Assembly (NCBI GenBank): GCA_902772685.1
Contig: CACYBO010000080.1
Coordinates: 1-41,933, forward strand
DNA from: an uncultured Eubacteriales bacterium
GTDB lineage: Bacteria > Bacillota > Clostridia > Peptostreptococcales > Anaerovoracaceae
Direction: 5' to 3'
Length of the DNA: 41,933 bases
Shown here: positions 24,721 through 32,847 of the stretch, piece after piece
Numbering within the stretch: the first letter of the stretch is position 1
How the letters are laid out: each line of letters opens with the position of its first letter
Notes under the pieces: model-generated
What the model was told of the DNA's origin: nothing
The model's database searches: none
The model's input: the letters and a program-made list of their open reading frames with translations, nothing else
Position numbers and translations under genes: made by a program

Positions 24721-25740
24721 TTATCTGTTTGAATACATTCTATCGTAATACTGCTGGTACTCACCGCTTATGATGTTCTGCCACCACTCTTTGTTATCGA
24801 GATACCACTGGATGGTCTGCTTGATGCCGTCGTCAAACTTCGTCTCCGGAAGCCACCCGAGCTCTCCGTGTATCTTGGTCGGATCAATGGCGTATCTGAG
24901 ATCGTGTCCCTTCCTGTCGCCTACGAATGTGATCAGGCTCTCTGGTTTGCCGAGCTGCCTGAGAATGGTTTTGACCACTTCCAGATTGGACTTCTCGTTA
25001 TGTCCTCCGATGTTGTAAACCTCACCGACCTTACCGTCCTGCAGTATCATATCTATCGCCCTGCAGTGATCTTCGACATAGAGCCAGTCTCTGACGTTCT
25101 CACCTGTTCCGTATACCGGCAGAGGCTTGTCCGCCAAAGCGTTTGCTATCATCAGCGGGATCAGTTTTTCGGGGAACTGATAAGGGCCGTAGTTGTTGGA
25201 GCATCTGGATATGGTGACCGGAAGCCCATATGTCCTGTGGTAAGCCATAGCGAGAAGATCGGCAGATGCCTTTGATGCGGAATACGGACTTGAGGCGGTG
25301 ATGTTCATGTCCTCCGTGAAAAACAGGTCCGGCCTGTCCAGAGGCAGATCTCCGTATACCTCATCCGTTCCCACCTGATGGAAGCGGGTCACTCCGAACT
25401 CCCGGGACGCGTCCATCAGCACCTGTGTACCGATGATATTCGTCCTCAGGAATACCCCCGGATCTTCTATGGATCTGTCAACGTGGGATTCCGCCGCAAA
25501 GTTCACGACGACATCGAACTTCTTATCTTTGAAGAGGTTGAACACCGTCTCTCTGTCGGCTATATCCGCCTTGACAAAGCTGAAATTCTCTTCGTCCATG
25601 ACTTTGTCGAGGGTCTCCAGATTGCCCGCATATGTCAGGGCGTCGAGAGCGGTGATCTCCGCGTCGGGATGCTCTTTGAGCATATGGAAAACAAAGTTGC
25701 TCCCGATGAATCCGGCCGCTCCGGTAATTAATATTTTCAT
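24721..25740 (-). CDS. rfbB: dTDP-glucose 4,6-dehydratase
   Basis: A 339-residue extended SDR. GAAGFIGSNF at 7-16 binds NAD, ESHVDRSI and TDEVYG carry family-specific active-site residues, YSASKA holds the catalytic Tyr/Lys, and RCSNNYGPYQ and EKLIPLMI are RmlB signatures. It turns dTDP-glucose into dTDP-4-keto-6-deoxyglucose. Its supplier RfbA (40104-40973) and the predicted user WecE (40992 to the right edge) are 15 kb away on the same strand. RmlC and RmlD are absent from the window, so the product is more likely to go to an amino sugar than to rhamnose. Confidence 0.96.
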   Translation of the reverse strand: MKILITGAAGFIGSNFVFHMLKEHPDAEITALDALTYAGNLETLDKVMDEENFSFVKADIADRETVFNLFKDKKFDVVVNFAAESHVDRSIEDPGVFLRTNIIGTQVLMDASREFGVTRFHQVGTDEVYGDLPLDRPDLFFTEDMNITASSPYSASKASADLLAMAYHRTYGLPVTISRCSNNYGPYQFPEKLIPLMIANALADKPLPVYGTGENVRDWLYVEDHCRAIDMILQDGKVGEVYNIGGHNEKSNLEVVKTILRQLGKPESLITFVGDRKGHDLRYAIDPTKIHGELGWLPETKFDDGIKQTIQWYLDNKEWWQNIISGEYQQYYDRMYSNR

Positions 25741-25766
25741 ATTGCTGATTCTCCTCTGCTGGATCC

Positions 25767-27458
25767 TTAATCCGTCAGTCTGTACACTGGATAAGCGCCA
25801 ATATCAAAGGCTTTTTCTGCCTTTGCATCAGCATCATAATAGTCTCTAATATATTGTATTGTAGTATCAATATCCTTGTCAATAATATATACATCCGCGT
25901 TGTTTATGCTGTCGCGGTAAACGTCTGAAATACCGTATTTCTCAAGCTTCTCTCTATTTGCCGGCATCATCGTCGTCCAGCCGCCGAGAGTGAACACATT
26001 TTCAGATATTCCGTACGGCAGGGTGTCAAAGACTCCGTAAGCGTCGCTGTAGGAGAACCCCACGGCTTTGTTGAGATAAAGGTGTTCTTTGTCCTCGGCT
26101 ATGGTCTCCGCTACCGTTCTGTTGGCCTCGAGGGTTTCCACCCTATCCTTCGCGTTTACTCTCCAGTTATCATGCCAGCACAGCTGCGACGCAATCAGTG
26201 CAATCGTGAGAAGCACCGCGCCTGTCCTGTGCGAGAAAAGCGGTCTGTCGTTTTGCAGTGTCCATAGAATCACGACGCATGCGGCCATGACGATTCCCAC
26301 ATCCACACGGTCTTTGAGATACCGCAGTGTCATGAACATATAAAAATTCAGTCCGACGACAATCACTGCGGTGTACGCTATCCCTATTATAGCAACAGGC
26401 TTCTTCCTTCCTCTGAGGATCCAAAGGAGAACGAGTGCCAGGAACATGTAGAATACCGGCCTCGCCATATATCCTTTGGCCATCGTCTTGATGAACCTGA
26501 CGATGGTGCGGGAGTTTATTATCGTTCTGTCGGAGTTGTCCCAGCTTCCTATCTCACGCATGGTTTCAGCGGAGAGATCCACATGGTTCCACTGCCTGTA
26601 GTAGTTCTTGGCATTCTCATTGATCCCAAGCTCGCTGTATTCGTCTTCGTATTCCGAATAAGACGGGAACCCGTGATCGTACAGGCTTGATCTGGCGTTG
26701 TTATATTCCTTGTACTCCTGCCATTCCACCGGGGTGTAAGCCTGTTTGTCGACCATCCTCAGACCGCCCGCTACACCGAAGAGGAGCAGGAATACGCAGA
26801 GAATCAGCACGAACTGCTTCGCCCTCTGTCCCTTCGGTCTCTGCGGAAGTTCCAGGAGTATCATAACGCCGATAGCGCTCATCACAGCAGCTACAGCTAT
26901 AAACTGGGTATCCCTGAACATGAATCCTACAACCGCAATTACGCCGCCTGCAGCAATCTGAATATTTCTGACTCGTGATGAGGAATCATTATCGTTGCTG
27001 AGCGCCCAGAACATGAGCAGCAGACCTCCGGCCGTTGCTATGCCGGAAGTTCTGGTGAACTGCATGAGGATATATCCTTCATACCCAAAGAAAAGGATGA
27101 ATGCCGCAAGGACCCATACGGCAGAGCTGTGTTTCAGTTTGTTGAGAATTGAATATGTGATAGCTGTAAAGCCGCTGAACATCGCAGCGTAATGCACCAG
27201 CGGATACCATGGTACTGATGTTGTAATGGAATACAGACCTTTGTAGATCAGCCCCAGCACATAATTACTGTATATGATGTGCGCGTCTATGCTCCCCTTA
27301 GAGCCGTTCACAATGTTGCAGATGCCGAAGTCATCATTCGTGTCATACTGTGGATAGAACAGCACATAAAGAAAAATGAGTATCATAAAATTCAAGGCTA
27401 TGGCAAACCATAGCCTTTGAAAGAATTTTCTCTGATTGTCAGTTAGAGTACCATGCAT
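25767..27458 (-). CDS. Polytopic membrane protein, possible GT-C-type glycosyltransferase
   Basis: A 563-residue protein with about eleven hydrophobic segments. After the first helix it has YPQYDTNDDFGI, an acidic pair at the outer membrane face like the metal-binding acidic motif of GT-C transferases, then SNYVLGLIYKGLY and VPWYPLVHY. The C-terminal 120 residues appear to be a soluble domain (AVGFSYSDAYGVFDTLPYGI). It starts inside the last codons of the secreted hydrolase gene (16-base overlap), with AAAGGG nine bases upstream. I do not recognise the family with certainty. In this setting it could transfer a lipid-linked sugar outside the cell, or act as a transporter. Confidence 0.7.
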   Translation of the reverse strand: MHGTLTDNQRKFFQRLWFAIALNFMILIFLYVLFYPQYDTNDDFGICNIVNGSKGSIDAHIIYSNYVLGLIYKGLYSITTSVPWYPLVHYAAMFSGFTAITYSILNKLKHSSAVWVLAAFILFFGYEGYILMQFTRTSGIATAGGLLLMFWALSNDNDSSSRVRNIQIAAGGVIAVVGFMFRDTQFIAVAAVMSAIGVMILLELPQRPKGQRAKQFVLILCVFLLLFGVAGGLRMVDKQAYTPVEWQEYKEYNNARSSLYDHGFPSYSEYEDEYSELGINENAKNYYRQWNHVDLSAETMREIGSWDNSDRTIINSRTIVRFIKTMAKGYMARPVFYMFLALVLLWILRGRKKPVAIIGIAYTAVIVVGLNFYMFMTLRYLKDRVDVGIVMAACVVILWTLQNDRPLFSHRTGAVLLTIALIASQLCWHDNWRVNAKDRVETLEANRTVAETIAEDKEHLYLNKAVGFSYSDAYGVFDTLPYGISENVFTLGGWTTMMPANREKLEKYGISDVYRDSINNADVYIIDKDIDTTIQYIRDYYDADAKAEKAFDIGAYPVYRLTD

Positions 27459-28912
27459 ACGTGATTGCCCTTTCCGTCAGAATGAGCCGTTACAAGAATA
27501 TCGCCTCTCTGGAGGTACGCATCAGATTTCGTGTACTTTGAGTCTGAATAGCAGATGAAATCACCTGATAATCTCTTGAGTTCTTTTGCGACACCAAGTC
27601 CGCTACCTATGTATTTACAGCTGGTGATTCCGGAATACCTGATGCTCAACGTTACAATATCGCCGCAGGAACAGCCTGTCGCCTTGCTGACTCTCGACAG
27701 ATCCCATCCTACTTTCTCCGCCTGATACTGAATGGCATTCGATCCATATTCTCCCGTACCGTTTGACGAATAACCTATCTTGTTGTTAGCAATGCCTTTT
27801 TCCATGTCCGCAGCGGCTTTCTGTGCTTTGGCCGGATCCTTGAACCGGAACACATATGTCCAGTTGTTGTACTGATGGCTGGAGCTGTAGGTCCAATTTG
27901 CTGTAGCGACCTCGCGTCCGCTGCTGTCGCCTGCTTTGCCATCGTAATCCTTGGATGCCTGTCCGACATATGTCCCCGCTGCCGTGATGGAAACTGTGTT
28001 GGAATAAGAACTGTATATCCTCTTACCCTCAGAAGTTGCAAAAGCGCGAACCTTATACTGATAGGTGGTTCCCTTTGATTTATCAAAGAAGAAAGCATAG
28101 TTGGTTGTGAATTCCCTTACTGTCTTCTCGCCGCTGGATTTGTTGTATTCCTCTACACTGTATCCTGCCGCATTGCTGACAGCTCCCCAGGATAAATCGC
28201 ATCTTCTGTATCCGGGACTTCTGCCGGCCAGGGAAGGAGTTGCAAGGCTGGTCACATTCCCTGATGTGCCGGATGAAGCTGTCGTCGTTGTCGTCTGTGA
28301 AGATGAAGTCGATGTTTCCTTCTCCAGCGTTACACTGACCTTCTTCGACTTGGATTTTGTGTTCTTAGGACCTGCCAGTGAGTACACTTTGAATGTATAC
28401 TTCTTGCCTGCCGGCACTTTTGTAAACTTGTACGATGTGGATGTGGTCTTGTAACTTCCATCCTTGTATTTTTCCCCATCAGCAGTGACTACGATCTTGT
28501 ATTTCTTGCTTCCGGTCGCCTTTTTCCACGAAAGCTGTATGGCGTCTTTTGATACGACCTTCGCCTTTAGGGATTTGACCGCTTTAACGTAAATCTTGCA
28601 CTTCTTGGTAACCGTTCCGGTGTACTTGCCTTTTCCCTTGACGATAACTCTGGCCTTGCCCGGATTGACATTGTTTTTGTACGTAACGGTGTAGTCTGTT
28701 CCTCTCTTCAGCTTGCTGCCTTTGTATTTTACCGTCACCCTCGGCGTTTTCTTGTTTCCGGTGTAGACATCCTTTTTGTATGAAAGAGATATGGAGCACT
28801 TGGATAATTTGATCTTTGATGCCGCGCTGGTGTTCGCCGGGACGAGAGAAAGCACCATAGCTGCTGCGATGATGAATGCCAGAATGCAGTTTATTGTCCG
28901 CCTTGATTTCAT
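27443..28912 (-). CDS. Secreted cysteine peptidoglycan hydrolase-like protein with Ig-like and Fn3-like domains
   Basis: A 489-residue exported protein from the ATG at 28912 (GGAG about nine bases upstream; earlier in-frame codons lie in the leader). Order: signal peptide 1-31, Ig-like repeat about 33-108 (GTDYTVTYKNNVNPGKA), Fn3-like about 112-197, Ser/Thr linker 200-220, Fn3-like about 222-312, hydrolase 318-489. The last part resembles a domain of clostridial phage endolysins: GKAGDSSGREV, then NNKIGY, CSCGDIV with Cys416 at the catalytic position, LQRGDIL and GNHVCMVL with His484. The usual DCSS is SCGD here, so activity is uncertain. Leads the operon with rfbB and tagD. Probably remodels peptidoglycan, but a binding role is possible. 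Confidence 0.78.
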   Translation of the reverse strand: MKSRRTINCILAFIIAAAMVLSLVPANTSAASKIKLSKCSISLSYKKDVYTGNKKTPRVTVKYKGSKLKRGTDYTVTYKNNVNPGKARVIVKGKGKYTGTVTKKCKIYVKAVKSLKAKVVSKDAIQLSWKKATGSKKYKIVVTADGEKYKDGSYKTTSTSYKFTKVPAGKKYTFKVYSLAGPKNTKSKSKKVSVTLEKETSTSSSQTTTTTASSGTSGNVTSLATPSLAGRSPGYRRCDLSWGAVSNAAGYSVEEYNKSSGEKTVREFTTNYAFFFDKSKGTTYQYKVRAFATSEGKRIYSSYSNTVSITAAGTYVGQASKDYDGKAGDSSGREVATANWTYSSSHQYNNWTYVFRFKDPAKAQKAAADMEKGIANNKIGYSSNGTGEYGSNAIQYQAEKVGWDLSRVSKATGCSCGDIVTLSIRYSGITSCKYIGSGLGVAKELKRLSGDFICYSDSKYTKSDAYLQRGDILVTAHSDGKGNHVCMVL

Positions 28913-28975
28913 TGTTTCACACTCCGTATATATTGATTGTTTCCACCATGTAAATGTCTGCATATGTTCACATAA

Positions 28976-29004
28976 ATTATATCAAAGGCAAGATTTACTG
29001 TTAA
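28976..29004 (-). promoter_or_regulatory. Sigma-A-type promoter for the hydrolase-rfbB-tagD operon
   Basis: TTAACA (28999-29004) and TATAAT (28976-28981) are separated by 17 bases on the minus strand. Transcription would begin near 28969, giving a leader of about 57 bases before the ATG at 28912. This is one of the best promoter matches in the window. Confidence 0.8.
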
Positions 29005-29028
29005 CATAAAAAACGTTTATATTAGACC

Positions 29029-29052
29029 AGATCCCGGCGCAGGCCGGGATCT
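29029..29052 (-). terminator. GC-rich hairpin after the 29057-30355 gene, imperfect terminator
   Basis: AGATCCCGGC and GCCGGGATCT form a perfect ten-base stem around a four-base loop, four bases after the stop codon at 29057. No T-run follows at once; a run of six Ts comes about 16 bases later. It may be a weak terminator or protect the mRNA 3' end. Confidence 0.55.
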
Positions 29053-29056
29053 TCTG

Positions 29057-30355
29057 TTACTGCATCATCGCAGTATGTCCATTCTGATTCGGGTTCGGGC
29101 AGGAGCAGATAATGTCTCCTCTCTTCAGATGTTTTTTTATGTTGGAGCGCTTAAAATAAGACGGGCGCTTTGATTTCGGAATATAAATGATCTCAAATGG
29201 TTTCAGCATTCCTTTTCTTGCATATTCCCTGTTGACCTGATTGATCGCTTTCTCAAGCTGATGGTATTCCACGTTGACAGACCCGCAGTAATATTTATAG
29301 GCGTTCTTGTTGTATGGTTTTCTCCATTTCAGCGAGAGTTTGGTATTCATATCGATATAGAGCCAATAACCTGCCAGCAGTGTAGGCGTACAGGATGTAT
29401 CCGCCTTCTTTTTGATTTTTTTGATTTTTTTCAGTTCCTGCGGAGTAGGATTTCTTCCTACCGTTTTTCGTACCACCTTATAGATGGATGCCCTTCGGTT
29501 GACCCTCTTCTGATTCCTCGGAAAGCAAGCCTGATACCCAAAGTTTTTGTTCCCCACGATGTATTTCACCGCGATTGCCGCATTGTTCGAAATATATGGA
29601 TCGGTGCATCTTATAATAAAGCACCAGCTCTTATGACTCCATCTCTTATGGTAGTAATACCTGCAGATGAACGATTCATCCCCTCTGCTGTCGCCTGATT
29701 TACCGTCCCAGTTGTTCTGGGAGTGCATCATCCTTCCGTTTGTGGTTTTATATGCGCTGACTCTCACCTGAACGGTTTTGCTCGCTGCATTATACTGACC
29801 TGTCTCTTGTGCTCTTATTGTGATTATCGCAACACCAACAGTATTCCTGGCCTTGACCTGTCCTGTTTCGGATACGGTCGCAATACTTGTGTTGCTGCAT
29901 TCATAGGTCAGATGTGTCTTAGCCGTTGCATTAAGCATGAACGGTTTGGCATTTTTGGCAACGCCATAGAGCGTCTGCGGTGTTTTTATCGTCTGATTTT
30001 CTTTGTTCACAGGTTCTGTCCGCTCCGATGGTTCCGCTGCCTCTGCCGGCTCAAGCACAGCTTCTGCATCCGGTTCTTCCGCTTCCTCTTTCTGTTCGTC
30101 ACCGCCGCTGTCAGGAACATCCTCCTGCGCATCCTTGCCTTCATCTGCAAGGTCTGCATCTGTCTGATCTGAAGGATCTTCGGATGATGCAGGTTCATTC
30201 GGGTCTGCAAAACCTTCTTTCTCATTCTCTGTACTTGCTAATGGTTCGTCATTTGATCCCGCGCTGCCGGCACTGATGTCCTCAAGTTGAAATGAAAAAC
30301 TGAAGACAACGCCAACTACTGCAGCGCACACAATTGCTGTCATTCTTTTCAGCAT
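29057..30355 (-). CDS. Secreted cysteine hydrolase-like protein with acidic linker and Ig-like domain
   Basis: A 432-residue exported protein. Order: signal segment about 1-23, a very acidic Asp/Glu/Pro linker about 30-118, an Ig-like (BIG2/BID) domain about 122-202 with SNTSIATVSETGQVKA, then a C-terminal domain homologous to that of the adjacent 27443-28912 protein. Shared marks are WDGKSGDSRGDES (217-229), GNKNFGY, DTSCTPTLLAG with Cys322, LKRGDII and NGHTAMMQ with His427 near the end. It keeps the Asp-x-Ser/Cys layout of an active cysteine hydrolase better than its neighbour. A charged lysine-rich insert (KKIKKIKKK) precedes the Cys. The start has no strong ribosome site, and an ATG four codons later is possible. 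Likely cell-wall hydrolase; linkage cut unknown. Confidence 0.75.
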   Translation of the reverse strand: MLKRMTAIVCAAVVGVVFSFSFQLEDISAGSAGSNDEPLASTENEKEGFADPNEPASSEDPSDQTDADLADEGKDAQEDVPDSGGDEQKEEAEEPDAEAVLEPAEAAEPSERTEPVNKENQTIKTPQTLYGVAKNAKPFMLNATAKTHLTYECSNTSIATVSETGQVKARNTVGVAIITIRAQETGQYNAASKTVQVRVSAYKTTNGRMMHSQNNWDGKSGDSRGDESFICRYYYHKRWSHKSWCFIIRCTDPYISNNAAIAVKYIVGNKNFGYQACFPRNQKRVNRRASIYKVVRKTVGRNPTPQELKKIKKIKKKADTSCTPTLLAGYWLYIDMNTKLSLKWRKPYNKNAYKYYCGSVNVEYHQLEKAINQVNREYARKGMLKPFEIIYIPKSKRPSYFKRSNIKKHLKRGDIICSCPNPNQNGHTAMMQ

Positions 30356-30411
30356 AACTAGTCTATCTTCTCTGTCTTCCTTCTGTCGCTGTAACTTTGG
30401 TTGCCACTGTC

Positions 30412-30420
30412 ACTATAGCA
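30412..30420 (-). promoter_or_regulatory. Possible extended -10 for the 29057-30355 gene
   Basis: TGC-TATAGT on the minus strand (-10 at 30412-30417) stands about 57 bases upstream of the start codon in the divergent intergenic region. The -35 is poor, so this is tentative. Confidence 0.4.
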
Positions 30421-30484
30421 TACCGTCGGTTATTAGAACCCGCCCCTTCATGTTTTATGCACTTTTTATGCATTCCTTCGTTCG

Positions 30485-30513
30485 TTGACAAAAAATGCGG
30501 TTTTTGCTAACAT
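30485..30513 (+). promoter_or_regulatory. Promoter of the plus-strand CapK / GT2 / ATP-grasp operon
   Basis: A perfect TTGACA (30485-30490) is followed by a 17-base spacer and TGC-TAACAT (30508-30513), an extended -10 with four of six consensus bases. Transcription near 30520 leaves a leader of about 50 bases before the ATG at 30569. It excludes the longer in-frame extension beginning at 30485. Confidence 0.75.
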
Positions 30514-30568
30514 TACTATGTATAGTTGTGTGCCTGGCAGGACAAACAAATCAGGAGAATCATCAATC

Positions 30569-31876
30569 ATGAACTTTCAGAAAAAATTTAAGAACGTCTA
30601 TACTTTCTTCTATCTCATGGGCATGAACAAGGATTTTGACGGAGACCCCGCTAAAATCAAGGAAGATCAGAACAGAAGAGTCCATGAGCTCATGAAGTGT
30701 GCCTATAAAGTACCTTTTTACAGAGAGAAATTTGAACAGACCGGCACTACGCCCGATGACTATCACTGCGGCGAAGATCTGGTCAAGTTTCCGACTATAG
30801 ATAAAACCCAGCTGAGGCTGTTCATGCAGAAGGCTTATGAAGACCATCCTAAGGAGAGAGACTCCTGGCAGGTTCTCAGAACAAGCGGTTCCTCCGGAAC
30901 GCCTCTGACAGTCGTTCAGACACATAAGGAGCACGCCCGCAGCAACGCCAACTGGATACGGGAACTGGAGGTTGCAGGATACAGACCTCTCCGGGGCAAA
31001 ATGTACTCCTTCCAGACGAGCCACAAGGCGTCGACCGCCGGCAAGAACGACTCGTTCATCCAGAGTCTCGGGCTCATGAGACGTAAGGTCGTTACAGAGG
31101 ACAGCATCGTAGGCGACGGAATTGCGGACACCATCCGCGATATCAATGAATACAAACCGGACATGCTGGTTCTCAGGCGCAACTGCCTGGTCAGAATCGC
31201 CATGTACGCCAAGCAGCATAATATGGAGCTGTGGAAACCAACCTTCTACGTTCCTGTTGCTGAGAAGGTTGATGATGTTACCAGAAACCTGCTCAATGAG
31301 TGCCTCGGTCCCGGACTGATCGACGCATATGGAAGTACGGAATCCGGAAACTGCATCATCAAATATCCGGGTAAGGATTTCTATTATGTCGTAAACGATG
31401 TGGTAGTTGCCAATGTTTATGATGAAAACGACCAGCTGGCTGACAAAGGCAGACTGATACTCACAAATCTCTACAAGAAGACCTTCCCGATCATCAATTA
31501 TGATATCGGCGATTCAGCGGAGTCCTACGTTAAGGACGGTCTGCGTTACTTCACAAACATCAGCGGGCGTCTGAACGATCTGGTCAAGCATGAAGACGGC
31601 GTCGAATCATCGGCTTACCATCTTATGAAGATCGCTAACGGAACAGTAGGCGTTGCCCAATACAGATTCACGCAGGAGTCATATCACGATATGCTCATCC
31701 AGCTGGCGCTCGATCCTAACAACACTTCCAAAACCAAGGAAGAAATTGAGGATCACTTCGTATCCTCCGTCAGGAAGCTGTTCGGTGATGAATTCAATAT
31801 CCGGGTTGAGTGGCTGGATATTCTCCCTCCTGACGAGACGGGCAAACAGCGCTGCTTCGTATGCAAAGTCAAATAG
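30569..31876 (+). CDS. CapK/PaaK-like adenylate-forming enzyme
   Basis: About 435 residues. The start at 30569 follows AGGAG; upstream in-frame codons are part of the promoter. It has the hallmarks of the phenylacetate-CoA ligase/CapK branch of adenylating enzymes: TSGSSGTP near 104 (phosphate loop), YGSTES near 253, NYDIGD near 309, SGRLNDLV, and a C-terminal ETGKQR with a Lys at the usual A10 position. The active-site motifs look intact, so it should activate a carboxylic acid with ATP. CapK-like genes occur in capsule and teichoic loci, mostly without a proven reaction. It begins a four-gene operon with a lipid-sugar transferase and two ATP-grasp enzymes. The acid and acceptor (CoA, carrier protein or sugar) are unknown. 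Confidence 0.85.
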   Translation: MNFQKKFKNVYTFFYLMGMNKDFDGDPAKIKEDQNRRVHELMKCAYKVPFYREKFEQTGTTPDDYHCGEDLVKFPTIDKTQLRLFMQKAYEDHPKERDSWQVLRTSGSSGTPLTVVQTHKEHARSNANWIRELEVAGYRPLRGKMYSFQTSHKASTAGKNDSFIQSLGLMRRKVVTEDSIVGDGIADTIRDINEYKPDMLVLRRNCLVRIAMYAKQHNMELWKPTFYVPVAEKVDDVTRNLLNECLGPGLIDAYGSTESGNCIIKYPGKDFYYVVNDVVVANVYDENDQLADKGRLILTNLYKKTFPIINYDIGDSAESYVKDGLRYFTNISGRLNDLVKHEDGVESSAYHLMKIANGTVGVAQYRFTQESYHDMLIQLALDPNNTSKTKEEIEDHFVSSVRKLFGDEFNIRVEWLDILPPDETGKQRCFVCKVK

Positions 31877-31896
31877 TACAAAGGACCGGCAACATT

Positions 31897-32847
31897 ATGA
31901 TGATTTCTTTTATAATTCCCTGCTACAGATCTGCGAAGACTCTCGGGAATGTAGTTGACAACATCGAAGAGATGATGTCAAAACAAACAGAATATGAATC
32001 TGAAATCGTTCTTGTAAACGACGGCTCCCCCGATGACACGTTTGCGGTCATCAGGGATCTGGTCAGCAAGTACGACAACATCACAGGCATTGATTTTGCG
32101 AAGAACAGGGGCCAGCAGAGTGCGATCATGGCCGCTATCAAATACTCAAAAGGCGAAATCGTCGCATGCTGCGATGACGATGGCCAGACGCCTATAGAAA
32201 CTGTCTTTGAATTCATCGACAGCATGAAGGAAAACAATTACGATGTCGTCTGCGCCAACTATGTGAACCGCGGCAAGCGGAGTCTCTTCAGGAGATTCGG
32301 CAGCTGGCTGAACGATCAGATGTCGATCTACTTCCTCGAAAAGCCTAAGGATGTCAATACATCCGTCTACTTTGTGGCGAAGCGCTTCGTCGCCGAGGAG
32401 ATGGCGAAATACGACAATCCTTATCCTTATATCACGGGACTTCTTCTCAGGACGACCGGTAAAATCGGAAATGTGGATGTTGAACAGAAGAAGCGAATGG
32501 CCGGTGAATCCGGGTATAACTTCAAGAGACTGTTCTCCCTGTGGATCAACGGCATTACGACGTTTTCCATTAAACCTCTGCGTCTGGCGAACTTCATCGG
32601 TATGGGGCTTGCGCTCATCGGTTTCGTGATCATCGTCGTTCTGGTTATCCAGAGGATTATGAATCCTCATGTGTCACTGGGATGGACATCCATCATCGCA
32701 ACCAACCTCCTGATCGGAGGAATCATCATGATGATTCTGGGACTGATCGGTGAATATATAGGACGAATCTATATCTGTCTCAACAAGACGCCGCAGTACG
32801 TGGAACGTACCGTCATAGGCAGGAACAGCGAGGACCAGAACAGATGA
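31897..32847 (+). CDS. GtrB/CsbB-like polyprenyl-phosphate glycosyltransferase (GT2)
   Basis: About 316 residues from the ATG at 31897, with AAAGGA upstream. ISFIIPCYRS starts the GT-A domain; VLVNDGSPDDT and CCDDDGQTP near 91 are the nucleotide and metal sites; NPYPYITGLLLRTTGKIGNV and FKRLFSLWINGITTFSIKPL mark the GtrB/CsbB group. Two membrane helices (about 231-251 and 268-286) and GEYIGRIY with a cytoplasmic tail end the protein. Such enzymes load a sugar onto undecaprenyl phosphate for transfer outside the cell. YfhO, encoded at 35786-38509, is the kind of GT-C partner CsbB uses on lipoteichoic acid. The next gene overlaps it by four bases. Confidence 0.92.
   Translation: MMISFIIPCYRSAKTLGNVVDNIEEMMSKQTEYESEIVLVNDGSPDDTFAVIRDLVSKYDNITGIDFAKNRGQQSAIMAAIKYSKGEIVACCDDDGQTPIETVFEFIDSMKENNYDVVCANYVNRGKRSLFRRFGSWLNDQMSIYFLEKPKDVNTSVYFVAKRFVAEEMAKYDNPYPYITGLLLRTTGKIGNVDVEQKKRMAGESGYNFKRLFSLWINGITTFSIKPLRLANFIGMGLALIGFVIIVVLVIQRIMNPHVSLGWTSIIATNLLIGGIIMMILGLIGEYIGRIYICLNKTPQYVERTVIGRNSEDQNR

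Noticed and set aside
24721..25740. Rhamnose pathway reading of the rfbA/rfbB genes
   Set aside because: No RmlC or RmlD is present, while a WecE-type aminotransferase is next to rfbA. Rhamnose cannot be excluded if these genes lie elsewhere.
30485..30568. N-terminal extension of the CapK-like protein from an ATG-like start at 30485
   Set aside because: This stretch contains the -35 and -10 boxes and the ribosome site of the operon.
30563..31219. Long minus-strand open frame (218 codons) opposite the CapK-like gene
   Set aside because: It lies wholly antisense to a gene with intact motifs, has no ribosome site and no recognisable domain.
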